DNA of 64,000 bases from Plantago ovata. Lineage: Eukaryota; Streptophyta; Magnoliopsida; Lamiales; Plantaginaceae. Each line of letters starts with the position of its first letter. Within the stretch, counting starts at the first letter, position 1. Both the position numbers and the translations under genes were made by a program. The stretch spans positions 67,318,753 to 67,382,752 of the forward strand of contig CM051456.1 in NCBI GenBank assembly GCA_028274465.1, in the 5' to 3' direction. The notes under the pieces are model-generated. The model was not told the origin of the DNA. It searched no databases and saw nothing but the letters and a program-made list of their open reading frames with translations. Positions 31,688-42,094 of the stretch are shown here, piece by piece.

Positions 31688-31869
31688 CCTTAGTGGTATT
31701 GGTTGCATGAAGTTTGGTTTTATCGCCTTCTTGCATTGCATGCATATTTATTTTGAGCACTTCATTGTTTTTTCTCCTATGTTTATTAAGTATGTGTTTG
31801 GTGATAGAATAGGTAAAAAAGATGGTAAATTTGTGTATGGGACGGAAAAAACTCGGCGCGGGGGTCTGG

Positions 31870-31985
31870 AGCTCCGAGGCGTACCGCCCCCCACACGGGG
31901 CGGTGCGCCCGGGAGGGCCAGCCCGCCTGGGGCTCTCTGGATGCCCCAGGCGAACCGCCCCCCACAAGGGGCGGTGCGCTTGGAG
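31870..31985. repeat. GC palindrome block after gag (element D)
   Basis: Two hairpins with the identical stem ACCGCCCC/GGGGCGGT and 6-nt loops CCACAC (31883-31904) and CCACAA (31954-31975) are separated by GC-rich sequence. They occupy the same position as the palindrome blocks of A, B and C, but with a longer loop. Confidence 0.7.
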
Positions 31986-32139
31986 GGTCCGGAGCGCTGA
32001 AAATCCGGACACCCCATTTTGTCCCATGTTCAAATTTATCGATCTTTTTATCCTTTTTATTACCCATTTTGGTTTCTCACGAGTTTCATTGAGTAATACA
32101 GGTTACGGGTACTCTTCCAGCTCTCACCCAATATCCACT

Positions 32140-33588
32140 TTCGGCGTGCGGGACGTACGACAACGTTCAGGTTTGGGGGGGAGGGTTATCTATGGGTATT
32201 CCAATGACTTATATTTCTCATTTCAAGTCATTAAAGCCTTTGTTTGCACGTTTACCGCTTTCTTAGGATTTAGTTTGTTAGTGTGTATTCATCCTTAGTC
32301 TAGTTTTGCATGATGTTGTGTGGAGTTTATTGCCAATTTTTTTTAACTTTTTTATTGTATAGAGTAAGTGTTTGTGACCATTGCCCATACATTGCATCTC
32401 TATGGAATAGTTTGAGGTTTGTCTCGCTTGGCTTGTCATATTTGTATGTGCACTAGTTAAACTTGGTAGTCTCGACATCATTATGTGGTGTTTTCTCTAC
32501 TGCGGTTCGCGAAGGCCTTATAAAATGTTGCATGTTAGAGTCTTTGGTTGTATTCTCGTTTAATTATGTACCTAAGAGGCAACAAGTCTTCACCTTGCTT
32601 TTTGAGATTGCTAAATACCTAGGAAGGAGGTAGAGTGAGGTGTGCGATCCTTTGTTTGAAACCTATTCTAACAAATAGGTTTGGGAAGGGGCTTACCATT
32701 ATTATGACTTATTTTCTGTCTTGTTGAGTCATGTTGAGTATGTTTTTATTTTTCCAGTGAGTTTGTGCTCCAACCTATTCTTTCAAATAGGTTTGGGAGG
32801 TCGTTGTAGTGTCTTTGTTATTTCCTTTCATTGTACTTCCATTGTGCTACTGCTGGCTATATAAGAAAAAAAAGGAAAAAAGGAAAATAAAAAAGAAAAA
32901 AATTGAAAATTCCAGAATCTGGAAAAAGAAAAAAAAAAGAAAAAAGAATAAGACCCAAAAAAAAAAACAAAAGAAGGTTCCAAGGAAGCCAAAAAGCAGT
33001 TTTAGCAAAGTATTGCATTATTTTTCAGCTTTTGTAGTAGTTCGTAATCGAGTTGTAAATTCTTCCTTGTGTTCTCGTGTCGCCTAGTCCAAGGTTTGTT
33101 CTAGACCACCCTCGTCCTGCCATTCAGGAAGTGGTGAAGAGTTTTTCTTTAAGAGTGGGGTAGAATAGGGGAGTGTTGTCTTCTAGGGAACCCTCCTTCG
33201 TTTGATGAGATCCAGTATTGGTTCGACCTCTCTTGAGGGAAAGTCTCACTTGGTGAATAGTAGTAAGCCCTCAGTTTTATAGGCACGGGGCAACCATTTG
33301 TATTTTAATATGCATCATTACGTCGTCATTGACTAGGTCGAGGTAGAGAATGTTACGAGAGACTCTATTGTTTAACAAAGTGCATATGTGAATGTGTATA
33401 GGTTCAATTGAGACATTCTTTAACCTACTTCCATGTTATGATTTGTATGGTCTTTGTTCATAAGCATTTGGTAGAAACAATCGATTAGTTCTTCTTGTTT
33501 GGCATAAGACTCCTCTTTGTGTTGCATGTAGGTTGCATATAGTCTAGCTAGTTGCTTGAGGACAAGCAAAGGTTCGGTTTGGGGAGTT
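32140..33588 (+). other. Conserved non-coding 3' region and polypurine tract (element D)
   Basis: The blocks follow element A closely: TTTGCACGTTTACCGCTTTC, GTGGAGTTTATTGCCAA, GTCTTCACCTTGC, hairpins at 32659-32682 and 32772-32793, a purine-rich tract (32865-32995), CCACCCTCGTCCTGCCATTC, CCAGTATTGGTTCGACCTC and the final GGTTTGGGGAGTT before the LTR. No coding potential is seen. Because D lacks the extra ORF, the conservation here is independent of coding. Confidence 0.75.
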
Positions 33589-34857
33589 TGATGACAATGT
33601 TTTTTACACTATCATTCGGGTCTTTTTCACCAATTTAGTTATCCTCTTGCATGCATTTTAGTGCATTTTGTTAGAATAGTGTTACGTTTCCATTTCTTTT
33701 ATTATTTTCAGGTTTTAGGTGAAAATCGCACTTTTTGATATAAATCATGGCGAAACAATGAAGTTTTAGTGCAACGAGATCACCCGTGGTGTGTCAAGGA
33801 GTACCGGGACGAGTTTCCAGGCGAAAAGACCAAGTTTTGGAGCTCAAAACCGTGCCAAGGGCTGAAATCGAAGATCCGGAGGAAGAAAAGGCACGGGCAA
33901 CTCTCTGTCCGTGCTAGGCGCACCGCCTGGTGTCCGGCGGTCCGCGGCGGAGCTGCCGACAGCTACTATTTATAATTGTAAAAGCTGCGAATTTTCATAT
34001 CTTAGATCATTATTTTGCAGACTTAAACCCTAGAGCTTGTTCTGTGTATTTTTTCTCTTAGAACTACATTTAATTAGCAATTTGGAGCACCAAGGTAGAG
34101 ATTCAGACATCTTTTGATCTCACCTTGCTAGAAACTTGTGAGTTTAGCCATTCACCGGAGATTGACAACCCTCGGTGGTAACTTTGTATCTCACCTTTTT
34201 CATACTCTATCTTTTCAATTCAATGATGTTTTCATATATGTTTGCTTGTGTTGATTTAGATTTTGATATGAGTAGCTAAGTTTCTAGTTGATGATAGTAT
34301 GTAAATTCGTAGCTAGGGTTCATATTATGTATGATTGAGTTTCTGAGTCTTTTACTTGTTTTATTGTTATATTCAAATCTTTGATCCGACTAAACCAATA
34401 TCTTCGTAGAAAAGTGTTAGAAACACTAGGACAATTCAAGATCATCGTTTTCAATATCTTCAATTACAAGTACTGCTTGAACTAAGACTGACAGCCTTAG
34501 CCAAGTATTGGTATAGATAGGAAGCTTTCAAATACACATCTACAAATCTGTTTTTGGTGTTTGGTAATTCGAATTACTTTTAAAGCAGTACGAGTTGCAC
34601 TTTCATGCATAATTAGAACTTGATGCTTAGAATGAGCATACTATCACTAGCTCCCATCATATATTTTTAAGTCAAGCTAAGTCAAATTTGTTTTCTGAAT
34701 TTATATAGTTAGTTATTTAGTTAAAGCTAGTTTAGTCCTTAGAGATCGACACTCGAGGTCATCTTACCTCTGCACTACGTGTTTTGTGTAGTTGTGAGTT
34801 GCCCTTTGGCTAAAACAAATTTATTTGATTGTTCGAGTCTGACAATTTCGTTCATCA
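33589..34857 (+). repeat. 3' LTR of element D
   Basis: TGATGACAATG to TTCATCA, 1,269 bp. Its palindromes are partly decayed relative to the 5' LTR (CTAGGCGCACCGCCTGG near 33915), and the TATA box reads CTATTTATAA. Confidence 0.95.
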
Positions 34858-34862
34858 CAAAG

Positions 34863-35685
34863 ACGAAAGGAAAAATAACAAACTCATCAAAGACGCCTCC
34901 CTAAACCTATTCAAGAGAATAGGTTGGAGCTCAAAACACAAAAAGGAAAAAGAGAAACTTTACAACGACTCAAGAGCGAAGGACAAGAACAACAATGCAA
35001 CCCCCTCCCCAAACCTATTCGATATAATAGGTTTAGGGAGGCGTCTTTGAACTTGTCGATCTCTAATCGAGGTGAAGAACTTGTCGCACTACCTCCGTCC
35101 TAGGCATTTGGCAATCTCTAATCGAGGTGAAGAACTTGTCGCCTCTTAAGTACATAATTACACGGGTTACAACCATAGATTCTAACATGCATCATTTTAT
35201 AAGGTCATCGTGAACCGTAGTAGAAGAAACACCACTCAAGGAGGTGTCAAGACTACTAAGCTTAACTAGTGCACATGCGAATGTGATAAACAAGCGTGAC
35301 AAGCCTCAAACTACTTGCCAAGTGATGCAACATATGATCAGTGGTCATAAACACTTAGTCTACTCAATAAAAAAGTTCAAGAAACTTGGCAATAAACTCC
35401 ACACACAACAACGTGCAACAACTAATCTAGGGATGATATGCATGCAAAAATTTGAAAAAACACGACAAATCACAAGAGCTTGAGCTAACAACAGGCGTAC
35501 ATGAACCAAAAGAGCACATAGTACTGAAAATCCAATGTCCTCGAGCAAAGTACACTTCCCTAATATAAAGGTTCGTGTCCAACTCCTAGAAATGAGTAGT
35601 ACCTGAAAGGACTCAAGAAAGAAGTGAAAACTGGTGCACAAAGGTGATAAGAATGGAGAAACGGTGAAATTTTGGGAACAGGGTC
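34863..35685 (-). other. Element C 3' non-coding region (proximal part)
   Basis: On the minus strand this contains the shared blocks GTGGAGTTTATTGCCAAG, AGCTTAGTAGTCTTGACAC and AAGAGGCGACAAGTTCTTCACC, and two hairpins with AACCTATT-type arms (35011-35034 and 34904-34925). A short direct repeat (AATCTCTAATCGAGGTGAAGAA) occurs near 35058 and 35110. The region continues at 27439 beyond element D. Confidence 0.7.
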
Positions 35686-35812
35686 CAAGTGGACCGCTTG
35701 GCAAGCGCGTTGGTTGCTGGAAGAATTCCAGAGAGTTCTGCCATCAGCCAGGCGGACCGCTTGGGGGTTCCAAGCGGACCACTTGGGGGTTCCAAGCGGA
35801 CCACTTGTCTTT
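35686..35812. repeat. Second GC palindrome block of element C
   Basis: Four imperfect copies of CCAAGCGGWCCRCTTGG in 127 bp. They lie after the extra ORF, a position without a matching block in A. Confidence 0.65.
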
Positions 35813-35945
35813 TTACCAAAATTTCGACGTTTTTTCTATCTTAAGTCACCTAAGGAACCAAAACAAGGACTAAACTAAACTAACATGACAAAGAGGCACA
35901 CAAGCCACAACTACTAAAACAAATAAAAAGTACAAGAGTCATAAG

Positions 35946-37040
35946 TTACATCATTATACAACCAAATCGAAAGGGGAAGAGTTCCAACCAACAATAGTAA
36001 GCAAGCCAAAATAACGATAATACAGAAATACTACCAATAAGTGTGGCTTCTGTCGGCTGAGATTCTTTAGGTCGTGGAGTGTCCTCGTATCCAAGCTGAT
36101 TTCCATAGATTCGGAGCATTTGTTCAACCATCTCAAGATCAAATGGCTCCCGCGATGTCTCGATGAGCTTAATGTCTGGAACTCCCGTCTTTTCGCACAT
36201 AGTTGTGATCAAGTGTGGGAAGACTAGAGGTTTTCCCCTCGGGCGGTTGTTGTCAAATTGTTCGAAGATGATGGCGCCTGGAGTAATAGTAAAATTGTGC
36301 AAGAGGGCGTAAATCAAGAATCCGAGTTCCGATGTGATCTCAGAAGGTATGAGCCCTGGAATCAGATTGGCGACCACAAATGCTAACATGAAGCGAGTAC
36401 GCAAAGAGAGATGCGTGTACTTCAAGGTATAATCAAAGCGCCTCCTGCGGGGCTTATAAGTGTGATGCGCCAATGCATTAGCTATTGCTCTAGGGAATTT
36501 CTCAATGGCTGGGTAAGAGATATAATGCTCCAATGGATTGGATTCAAGAAGTTGTCCATTGCGAATATCATTCGCATCCTCAAGCAAATGTTCGCTTACT
36601 CCCATCAAAAAGCTAGTTATGCTCAGTGGTCCAAAAGGCACCTTGACCCCTCGTATTGTAACTGCCATGGCTCCTCCGTCATAGTCTTCAAATGCGATAT
36701 TGAATTCCTCTACAAGTGCTCTATCCCAACCAGAGAGTGTTTTTCCATAAAAGGTCCATCATCTTTCGGTTATAAGTCTCACTAGGGGTGCATGCGGTAC
36801 TTCCCGTTCCGGTCCCTTGTTCTCATGCTTTGTTCCCTCCAAAAGAGTTAAGTCTTTAGGTGCAAAGGATATGTTATGGTCCCACACCACTGGACGTTCA
36901 CCTTCCATATAGAACCGGTACCGAAATTTACATAAGTTATCCGATTCCCTAGGTAATGCTTGGGTTTCTTGAACCTTAGGAACTTCCTTAGAAGTAGACG
37001 CTCCATCCTTTCTAGCCTTCTTTAGTGCTCTTGCATCAAT
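35946..37040 (-). pseudogene. Extra ORF of element C, putative plant transposon protein family
   Basis: One minus-strand frame runs from about 37040 to 35946 (about 365 codons) with a single in-frame TGA at 36759-36761. By alignment with element A the start should be at 37040-37038, where the codon is ATT instead of ATG: C reads ATTGATGCAAGAGCACTAAAG, A reads ATGGCCCCACGAGGATTGAAG. Both are preceded by a TGTAG acceptor-like sequence. The domain signature is visible as WDRALVEEFNIAFEDYDGG followed by VTIRGVKVPFGPLSITSFLMG. Later segments include MLAFVVANLIPGLIPSEITSE and GAIIFEQFDNN. The C-terminal coiled coil of A is not seen. Confidence 0.72.
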
Positions 37041-37784
37041 CGTACCTACACAACTTTCATTATAACACTTCAAGAGGTCAAAGCGACTAGACTCTTATAC
37101 TACGCCTAAACAACCTACCCTAACACTAGAAAGTAAACGTTCTTCGTTTTATAACAAGTCATAACATAACAAGTCAACAACGAGACTCCAACTTCACTCA
37201 AGTGTTCTTTTGGTGAGTTTGAGAGCTTGCTAAAGTTCATTTGAAACAAATCGAGAAGCTTTAACACTTCGTTTGAATAAGTCAAGCGAATCTCGACCAA
37301 GCAAACAAATTCTCCAATCGAACCACCAAACAATCCTACACTTTTTCATGCACTCAAAACGTAACCATCACCATATCATCACTCAAATTCGAAGCCAATA
37401 ATCATCAAGCAATCATATAAGCAAAAATTCGAATACAAGAATTCTCCAAAAATCAAGATGAGAAAAATTCAAGATTAGATATTACATCTAGTAAGAAACA
37501 TGCTCAACAATCAATATCAAACTCATAATCACCAATGCATAACACAATTAAAGCTAAATTAAGCATAATCCCAAATTCAAGAAAGTTAGGGTTCTTGAGG
37601 AGTACCTTGATTCCTTGAGAATGATTCTACAATCGTTCAATATGATCGTTTTAGATGATAGAGGAGATTATGGGCTCCTTAGAATGCACAAGATTGCATG
37701 AATTGGTGGAGAATTGAGTGAGATTGAGATTTTTGGGGTGAAAATCAGGCAAGGGAAGAAGACAGGAGGAGGGGATTTGATTTC

Positions 37785-38108
37785 CAAGTGGTCCGCTTGG
37801 TTGCCTATAAAGGCAACCGAGCGGACCGCTTACGACCAGCCGAGCGGAGCGCTTGGCCAAGCCAGCCGCTTGGCCGTTTCCAAGCGGTCCGCTTGGTTAC
37901 TGGCCCAACTCTCTGGAAATTCCAGACAGTTTGGTCATTTCCCAAGCGGTCCACTTGGAAATTACCAAGCGGTCCACTTAGCCAAGCGAGCCGCTTAGCC
38001 TTTTTCCAAGCGGTTCGCTTGGTTACTGGCCAAACTCTCTGGAAATTCAAGAGAGTTAGTCAGTTTCCAAGCGGGCCACTTGGAAAAACCAAGCGGTCCA
38101 CTTGGGAC
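37785..38108. repeat. GC palindrome array after gag-protease (element C)
   Basis: About eleven perfect or imperfect copies of CCAAGCGGTCCGCTTGG in 325 bp (perfect at 37880-37896), alternating with a CTGGCCAAACTCTCTGGAAATT-like spacer repeated three times. The block lies between gag-protease and the extra ORF. Reading frames rich in G-P-L-G or A-V-R-L-V here are artefacts. Confidence 0.85.
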
Positions 38109-38227
38109 CTGAATGCTCCAACTCCATTTTTTTTCCGACGTTTGCTAAATTTTCAACGAAAAACCTTGTCCACTCAACAAATCAAAATTTAAACGTGCTT
38201 CTAATCTATATGCAAGTACCTACAACC

Positions 38228-38243
38228 TCGGGTTGCCTCCCGA
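38228..38243 (-). other. GGGAGGCAACCC stem-loop after gag-protease (element C)
   Basis: On the minus strand TCGGG pairs with CCCGA around the loop AGGCAA, about 45 bases after the protease stop. Relative to A and B, a C-G pair has become T-A on both sides, preserving the stem. Confidence 0.7.
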
Positions 38244-38286
38244 TAAGCGCCTTTGTTTAGAAGTCGTTGGCTCGACTCTTCACAAC

Positions 38287-40407
38287 TCATGCGGGATCAA
38301 TTTCGCATTGGGTACTAGACTTCCCAGTCCAAATGCTCTTCAAAGCATCAAGTCCGTGCACATCTCGACGAACATAAAGTGGACAAAAAAATCCTACAAG
38401 TTCGTTAGTATCAACATAGACACATGAATTAACTATGGCTCGCAAGGTGTGTTGCTTGCCATTTATTGCAAAACAACATGTACGGCGATACATGTCTATG
38501 ACCATATGCACTTTGTTGATGAAGGCTCTACCCAAAAGAACCACATCCTTGAGCTTTGCCGAATATGTAGGCATGACTATGAAATTCGTCTTCACCTCTA
38601 CACAGGCAACTCGAACCACCAGATTCTCAATCACAGCCAATGGCTTCTTCATGGACCCATCCGCCAATTGTACCATACATTTCATGGGTCTCAAGCCAGA
38701 CAAAACCGACTCTTCATACACGTTCAAAGGTATGCCATTCACACCCGCTCCCGTGCCAAGAGTTGCCACTATTCCATCCTTCTTTCCCAAGCCGATCTCT
38801 ACATCAAAGCTCTCTTGGATCACTTCCTTCCGCCATATCCACCATCTCATCCTCAGGCGATGAGCTTTCTTTCACTTCATCAACTATCGCATCAGATTGT
38901 GCGACTATCTCCTCTGCCATATCCACCTTAGGAGTCTCAAGCTCCTCACTCACCTTGCAAGTTTCAGTTATCTTGCAACTTGGCACCTCAACTCGTGCAT
39001 TATCCCTCACAACCGTAATTTCTACGGGCAGATCAGTCACCACGGTTATAGCCATAGTTTTTTCCGTGTTTCCGGGGAATTTCCCTTGCTCTCTACTAGC
39101 TCCTCGATCTATCAACTCTTGCAACTTCTTATGAAGGTTGCTACTACTAGCCTCAAGCTTTTTGAACCGTTGATTGTTAGTAGCCTCATTGCGATAATAG
39201 TGCTCCATGAACTTGTTCGTTTTAACCACTAGATCATTGAGAGAATAGACAAGAGGCGAAGGAAGCACTCCTCCACCTTGCGGCCCTGGATTAGCAACCG
39301 GAGGTGGAGGTGTAGGATTAGAAGGTGGTGCTCCTTCATACCAATTGTTCCCATAGCTGAGACGCCTTCTATCTCGATTTGGCCCATAGACATATTGATT
39401 GGGATTATTAACATAACCACGATTGCCTTGGTTTTGGTATCCACCTCGTGGTCCTTGCCCTCCACGGTTTTGTGGACTCACATTGCCATACCCCTGGCCA
39501 TAATTCACGTCCTCAACACTTTGCTCTCCATCGACAGCAGCATACACTTCTTGACGGACCTTCGTTCTTGACAAATTGCGCTCTAGCGAATTCAGAATGG
39601 CATAAGTAGGCCGGGTGCCCATAGTTCTTGCACACACCACAAACTTCCGTAGAAGGAATAGGAACTCTTTGCCTCAAAGATTGCTTCACTTCATGGGCGT
39701 ACCCATCAAACGCATCTTGCTCCACCACTACCTTGGCCTCACCTCTTTGCTCCTTTTGAAGCACACGAGCTCTCACATTTTGGTTTTGAGAATTCCGGTA
39801 CATGGTGTCTATCTTCAATTGAGCTTGAGTAGGCGTCAACTCTCCCATACTACCTCCACATATACTATCCACTTGAGATTGAATCTCAGGATGTAAGCCA
39901 TTGTAAAAGTATTGGAGAAGTTGATCTTTATCGTACCCATGATGTGGGTACCGATGTTGCAACCCCATGAATCTATCATAAGCCTCGTGAAAAGCTTCAT
40001 CATATTTCTGATCAAAGTTGCTAATTTTGCTCTTCATAGCCATTGTCTTGGAAACGGGGTAATACCGATCCATGAACTTATCAAAGCAAATCGGCCATTG
40101 TCAAAGACCCGGCCTCTAGAGTGTTGAGCCAAGCCTTTGCTCTATCGCCAAGACCCATAGAAAATACCTTCAGACGAAGATCATCATCACTCACACCAGC
40201 CCCTGGTCGCCCAAGATGGAGAACAAAATTTTCAAGCTCGTTCAAGAATCCAATCACATCCTCATTAGCCATCCCATAGAACTTGGGAAGTTTTTGGAAC
40301 ATGTGATTCTTGATTTCCAGATTTCTTGTGGCATCATTGAGGACAATTGTTGGCCCTCTAGCCCCAAACGTAGGCTTGGTAAGAGTACGAATAGGCTGCT
40401 CCGCCAT
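38287..40407 (-). pseudogene. Gag-protease of element C, frameshifted
   Basis: Four overlapping frames on the minus strand form one gene: 40407-40081 (GPTIVLNDATRNLEIKNH, gag front), 40073-39513 (FDQKYDEAFHEAYDRFMG; intact CCHC CGVCKNYGHPAYLC), 39640-38804 (basic GRGGYQNQGNRGY-type linker, coiled coil, acidic tail) and 38850-38287 (protease). The protease motif reads ATLGTGAGVN, so the catalytic Asp of D-T-G has become Gly. It continues to DVVLLGRAFINKVHMVIDMY. Compared with B, the capsid and protease are clearly homologous but diverged. It is doubly inactive: frameshifts and a lost catalytic residue. Confidence 0.88.
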
Positions 40408-40695
40408 TTCACCTTCTAAATAGACAAATTCGCGAACTGGTTCCGAGAGATGAGAGAAAGATTCATCCCTAATTCCAGAAGTGGAAGCCTAGATGCTACC
40501 TCCACTAAGAAACAATCTATCGATCCCGTACACAAAAGGTTCAACGTTCGGCCCACCCGTTCGGATTCTAGGCATGCACTCACCTGAAACAAAGAGTAGT
40601 GAGTATCCAAAGCACAAAGAAATAAAAACAGAAATGAGACAAAGAAGAGATGTTGACTGAAAAACCAAAACAAAAACACCAACCAAAGGAGTTAA

Positions 40696-40713
40696 GTCCC
40701 CGGCAACGGCGCC
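40696..40713 (-). promoter_or_regulatory. Primer binding site, tRNA-Asp type (element C)
   Basis: The complement of TCCCCGGCAACGGCGCCA is TGGCGCCGTTGCCGGGGA, a perfect match to the expected tRNA-Asp-type site. It lies three bases from the LTR end. Confidence 0.93.
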
Positions 40714-40716
40714 AAA

Positions 40717-42089
40717 TTGATGAGTCGTTTTTTCACCAATTAAATTTGTTTATAACCCAAAGAACACTTATCACTACACAAATCTGAGTGCAATGGCAAG
40801 TTTTCCCCGAGTGTCGTTCTCTCGGGACCTAACGTGGCTTCGTTTGAGGTTTTTGTATGAGATTTCAGTCAACGAGTTCAAGTTGGTTTTGAAAATGGTT
40901 GTAGACAAAAGCAATCTAGAATCAAACTTGTTTGTAATCAAAGATGGAAAGCGGTTGGTGGTAAAAATCGAATTAACATTTATGGATTACGAATATGCTC
41001 ACAAGTTCAGTGCGTAAAACCTTTGACTAAGTCTGCTAAACAACCGTCTAGGTAACTTTCAAGACACGCATCATAAAAGATCACTATCAATACTTTAGAG
41101 GTGTTTGTCACTAACACCATTTATCTAGCATATTGCAAATTACAAACATACAATCCTATAGATTTCATTGACCAAGAGTTTGTCACATACTCTATTCGAA
41201 TATATTTTATAGGCAACTATGAATTATATGAAGCAATTTGCAGCAAGATTGAATCAAAATCTCATGTAAGCATAAACATAATCCAACACATGTAAATTCT
41301 ACATTCTACGACCAACACAAAGGATTTTGCTACTCATATTCAATAATGAAAACATCAAATCATATGAATTGTTACAGGAAGACATTTGATCAAACTACTA
41401 GACAAGAGATTGATACAAAGTTACTACCAAAGCTGTCACTATTCGGTGGAAATTGATAGAAACCTCTACGTAGATGAGAATAACATGCAATCCTATCGCC
41501 AAATATTCAATACAATGTGAATTACAATGTAAATCTGAGTTCTAGGGTGAAAATTGGGGCTTAGAGCTCTCCAAAAATCGAATGTTGAAGTCTGAATGTC
41601 AAAAAAGTAACCGAAAATGTGTTATAAAGACAATCCCGATTCTGTAACTGTAGCCAAGCGGACCGCTTGGCAGCAGCCAAGCGGACCACCTGGATACTAG
41701 GTCACTTCTATGGAATTCCAGAGATTTCCAAGCGGAGGCTTGGCTTCCGGAAGCGGCTCACTTGCTTTGTGGGGCAGATTTTGACTTGGAAGCTCAATCC
41801 TTTGCCCACGATCTGCCCTGGGTGCCTTGGACTCATCCTTCTCAACACTTATTGGGGCTCAAGCACTCACGAACAAAGCGACGGAGGTCGAGGAACTTCA
41901 ACGGGGCCATTTTCCATTAGAAAAATGCTCGTTTTTAGCTCCAAAAACACTGTTTGGTACCTAAGTGCCTGAAAATGCAGAAAACACAAAACGTGACACT
42001 ATTCTACAAAACTAACCAAAAAACTAGGCAAAAAGATACAAAAAGAAGATAAAAAAGACATGATGAACACGTCAAAAATACGTTCATCA
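40717..42089 (-). repeat. 5' LTR of element C
   Basis: 1,373 bp, complete. The perfect dyad CCAAGCGG-A-CCGCTTGG is at 41654-41670, and a weaker copy follows. The small hairpin seen in the other LTR is damaged here (two bases lost near 41630). Confidence 0.93.
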
Positions 42090-42094
42090 TATTT

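Larger units (their letters stand above)
27445..34857 (+). mobile_element. Element D: internally reduced LTR retroelement
   Basis: The perfect 5-bp duplication CAAAG (27440-27444 and 34858-34862) flanks TGATGACA...TTCATCA LTRs. Length is 7,413 bp including a 1,355-bp insertion in the 5' LTR. Internal contents: degenerate tRNA-Asp primer site, a triple 64-bp repeat, a short gag remnant, an acidic ORF, GC palindromes, and the non-coding 3' region with hairpins and a polypurine tract. There is no protease, no pol and no extra ORF. The LTRs remain very similar to each other. Confidence 0.95.
25453..42089 (-). mobile_element. Element C: gag-protease LTR retroelement with extra ORF
   Basis: Flanked by TATTT (25448-25452 and 42090-42094). 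The LTRs start TGATGAG and end TTCATCA as written on the plus strand, and the primer site and polypurine tract are in minus-strand order. Contents on the minus strand: gag-protease (three frameshifts), stem-loop, GC palindrome array, extra ORF with one stop, second palindrome block and the non-coding region with hairpins. Element D (27445-34857) is inserted in that last region. Excluding D, the element is about 9.2 kb. No RT, RNase H or integrase is present. It is related to A/B in order and motif but clearly diverged in sequence. Confidence 0.93.

Noticed and set aside
31581-32298. Several overlapping frames on both strands around the element D GC block
   Set aside because: High GC removes stop codons; frames do not match between elements and no domain is recognisable.
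37785-38108. CRISPR-like array
   Set aside because: Repeats are palindromic with similar, not unique, spacers, lie in a plant LTR element, and there are no cas genes; CRISPR is not expected in a plant nuclear genome.
37651-38192. Frames rich in GPLG and AVRLV-type repeats on both strands
   Set aside because: Shadow translations of the GC palindrome array of element C, which is non-coding by context.
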